Shown: positions 6,562 through 7,716 of the stretch, piece by piece
Numbering within the stretch: the stretch's first letter is position 1
Layout: each line of letters opens with the position of its first letter
Origin: an uncultured Lachnospiraceae bacterium
Lineage (GTDB): Bacteria > Bacillota > Clostridia > Lachnospirales > Lachnospiraceae
Direction of reading: 5' to 3'
Assembly: GCA_947594335.1 (NCBI GenBank)
Contig: CANQEC010000106.1
Location: forward strand, 1 to 7,716
Length of the DNA stretch: 7,716 bases
The notes under the pieces: model-generated
What the model was told of the DNA's origin: nothing
Seen by the model: only the letters and a program-made list of their open reading frames with translations
Database searches by the model: none
Made by a program: the position numbers and the translations under genes

Positions 6562-7527
6562 TTATTTATTGACTACATTTACCGGATTCCCGGCAATAAA
6601 TGCCTTTATATTGTCCACCGTGATATCCATGATCCTCTGGCGGGACGCCTGCGCCGCCCAGGAAATATGCGGTGTGATGATACAGTTCTTCGCCTTCAGC
6701 AGCGGATTGTCGCCCTTGATCGGCTCAGTGGATACAACGTCGAGACCTGCGGCGTAAACCTTCCCGCTGTTCAGCGCGTCCGCGAGATCCTGCTCGACCA
6801 CAAGCTGCCCGCGGCTGTTGTTGATGAGGATCACGCCGTCCTTCATCTTTGCGATGGTCTCCTTGTTGATCATGCCCTCCGTCTCCGGGAAGAGCGGGCA
6901 GTGCAGGAAGATCACGTCGGACTCGGCAAGCAGTGTATCGAGATCGACATACTCCGCAAGCTTCTTTCCGGACTCGCTCGGATAGGAATCGTACGCGAGC
7001 ACCCTCATATCCATCCCGTTGAGAATCTTCGCCGTCGCCTGGCCGATGCGCCCAAGTCCGATCACGCCCGCAGTCTTGCCGTACAGCTCGATCATCGGAT
7101 AATCCCAGTAGCACCAGTCCTCGCAGTTCTCCCATCTTCCTTCCTTGACAGTCTTGTCATGATGTCCGTAATGCGAGCATATCTCAAGGAGAAGTCCGAC
7201 GGCGTACTGACCGACGATCTGCGTCCCGTAGGTCGGCACGTTGACGACCGGGATCCCCTTTTCTTTCGCGTAATTGTAATCCACCACGTTGTAACCCGTC
7301 GCAAGCACGGCGATCAGCCCAATATTCGGGCAGGCGTCGATCGTCGCCTTTGAGATCGGCGTCTTGTTGACGATCACGATCCTGGCGTCCCCGATGCGCT
7401 CCGCGATCAGCGGGGATTCCTCTGTAGCAGTCCTGTCATATACGGTCAGACTGCCGAGTTTTTCAAGTTCACCCCAGCTTAAATCGCCGGGATTCTCTGT
7501 ATATCCGTCCAGCACAACAATTTTCAT
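6562..7527 (-). CDS. NAD-dependent D-2-hydroxyacid dehydrogenase (glycerate dehydrogenase/hydroxypyruvate reductase type)
   Basis: This 321-residue cytoplasmic oxidoreductase interconverts a 2-keto acid and the D-2-hydroxy acid. The Rossmann loop is GLGRIG (157-162), with D180 ending the second strand, indicating NAD(H). The catalytic triad is complete: R239 (NNSRG), E268 (STEP) and H287 (PHISW). The substrate domain flanks this (1-100 and about 292-321), with ATGYN at 76-80. The overall pattern, including NVPTYGTQIVGQYAVGLLL, resembles clostridial glycerate dehydrogenases (HprA-like), which reduce hydroxypyruvate to D-glycerate. Related enzymes act on other keto acids, so the substrate is not certain. 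The ATG at 7525-7527 has GGGAGG 10 nt upstream. It follows the transketolase stop by 104 bp and precedes the SDR by about 67 bp. Hydroxypyruvate is also a transketolase ketol donor, which makes this pairing biochemically coherent. Confidence 0.94.
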   Translation of the reverse strand: MKIVVLDGYTENPGDLSWGELEKLGSLTVYDRTATEESPLIAERIGDARIVIVNKTPISKATIDACPNIGLIAVLATGYNVVDYNYAKEKGIPVVNVPTYGTQIVGQYAVGLLLEICSHYGHHDKTVKEGRWENCEDWCYWDYPMIELYGKTAGVIGLGRIGQATAKILNGMDMRVLAYDSYPSESGKKLAEYVDLDTLLAESDVIFLHCPLFPETEGMINKETIAKMKDGVILINNSRGQLVVEQDLADALNSGKVYAAGLDVVSTEPIKGDNPLLKAKNCIITPHISWAAQASRQRIMDITVDNIKAFIAGNPVNVVNK

Positions 7528-7581
7528 CGAAGAAATACCTCCCAGATATTTATTATTTCACAGGCGCTCCTGCGGCCTCCT

Positions 7582-7675
7582 CTTTTATCCTGCAGGCGCC
7601 TTCACGGCCGCCGCGGTGTTCTCCGCCGCTTTTACCCTGCAAGCGCCTTCGCGGTCGCCACGATGTTCTCCGCCG
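7582..7675. repeat. Diverged 47-bp tandem duplication of the transketolase gene 3' end
   Basis: Positions 7582-7628 and 7629-7675 are adjacent 47-bp units identical at 41 positions, and all six differences are transitions. The 7629-7675 unit covers the last 13 codons and stop of the transketolase gene. The other unit lies past the stop and, read in its own frame, gives AENTAAAVKAPAG plus TAA, against AENIVATAKALAG plus TAA in the gene. The 47-bp period puts it out of frame with the gene. A shorter, gapped match to the same unit at about 7562-7588 may be a decayed third copy missing about 15 bp. Confidence 0.8.
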
Positions 7676-7716
7676 TGATCCCGTTCATCTCAAGCAGCCT
7701 CTCATACGGCGCCGAC
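7632..7716 (-). CDS. Transketolase C-terminal end (5' part outside window)
   Basis: Only the last 27 codons are visible, ending in TAA at 7632-7634: SAPYERLLEMNGITAENI followed by VATAKALAG. A tail of the form YE-x-x-x-x-x-GIT-AENIVA-x-AKAL is characteristic of the transketolase C-terminal domain, whose TPP-dependent enzyme moves two-carbon ketol units between sugar phosphates. In Clostridia the enzyme is often split into N- and C-terminal subunits encoded by adjacent genes, and this would be the C-subunit. A full-length transketolase or a related TPP enzyme such as 1-deoxyxylulose-5-phosphate synthase cannot be excluded from 27 residues. It is the first gene of the visible operon and leads into the hydroxyacid dehydrogenase. 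Confidence 0.75.
   Translation of the reverse strand, partial: SAPYERLLEMNGITAENIVATAKALAG

Noticed and set aside
7528..7631. A terminator between transketolase and the hydroxyacid dehydrogenase.
   Set aside because: The sequence is explained by the tandem duplication, and no clear stem with a following T-run is seen, so cotranscription is more likely.

Overview
The window looks like chromosome of a moderately GC-rich Firmicute, probably Clostridia/Lachnospiraceae. This is inferred from strong GGGAGG/AGGAGG-type ribosome binding sites, a split TRAP transporter (separate small and large membrane subunits), an FCD-type GntR regulator and a Cof-type HAD hydrolase. No species can be named from the sequence alone. 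All convincing genes lie on the minus strand, so transcription runs from high to low coordinates. No tRNA, rRNA, CRISPR array, insertion sequence or phage gene was seen.

Read in the direction of transcription, the window opens with the last 27 codons of a transketolase C-terminal region (7632-7716). A diverged tandem duplication of that gene's 3' end follows (7582-7675). Next come a D-2-hydroxyacid dehydrogenase of the glycerate dehydrogenase/hydroxypyruvate reductase type (6562-7527), an SDR-family oxidoreductase (5727-6494) and a complete TRAP transporter: DctP (4508-5548), DctQ (3815-4324) and DctM (2521-3801). The dctP-dctQ gap of 183 bp contains three stem-loops. The operon appears to end in two hairpins after dctM (2486-2515 and 2391-2419), the second shaped like an intrinsic terminator.

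After a 407-bp gene-free stretch (2114-2520) comes a second minus-strand group: a FadR/FCD GntR regulator (1391-2113), proC (497-1288) and a HAD hydrolase cut by the window edge (1-463). The only long AT-rich stretch lies upstream of the regulator and carries a 14-bp direct repeat in two copies 74 bp apart, a candidate operator/promoter region.

Working model (inference): the TRAP system imports an organic or sugar acid, the two dehydrogenases interconvert hydroxy- and keto-acid intermediates, transketolase exchanges a two-carbon unit with central metabolism, and the FCD regulator senses a carboxylate intermediate. The exact substrate cannot be read from the sequence. ProC and the HAD protein are probably housekeeping neighbours, not pathway members.
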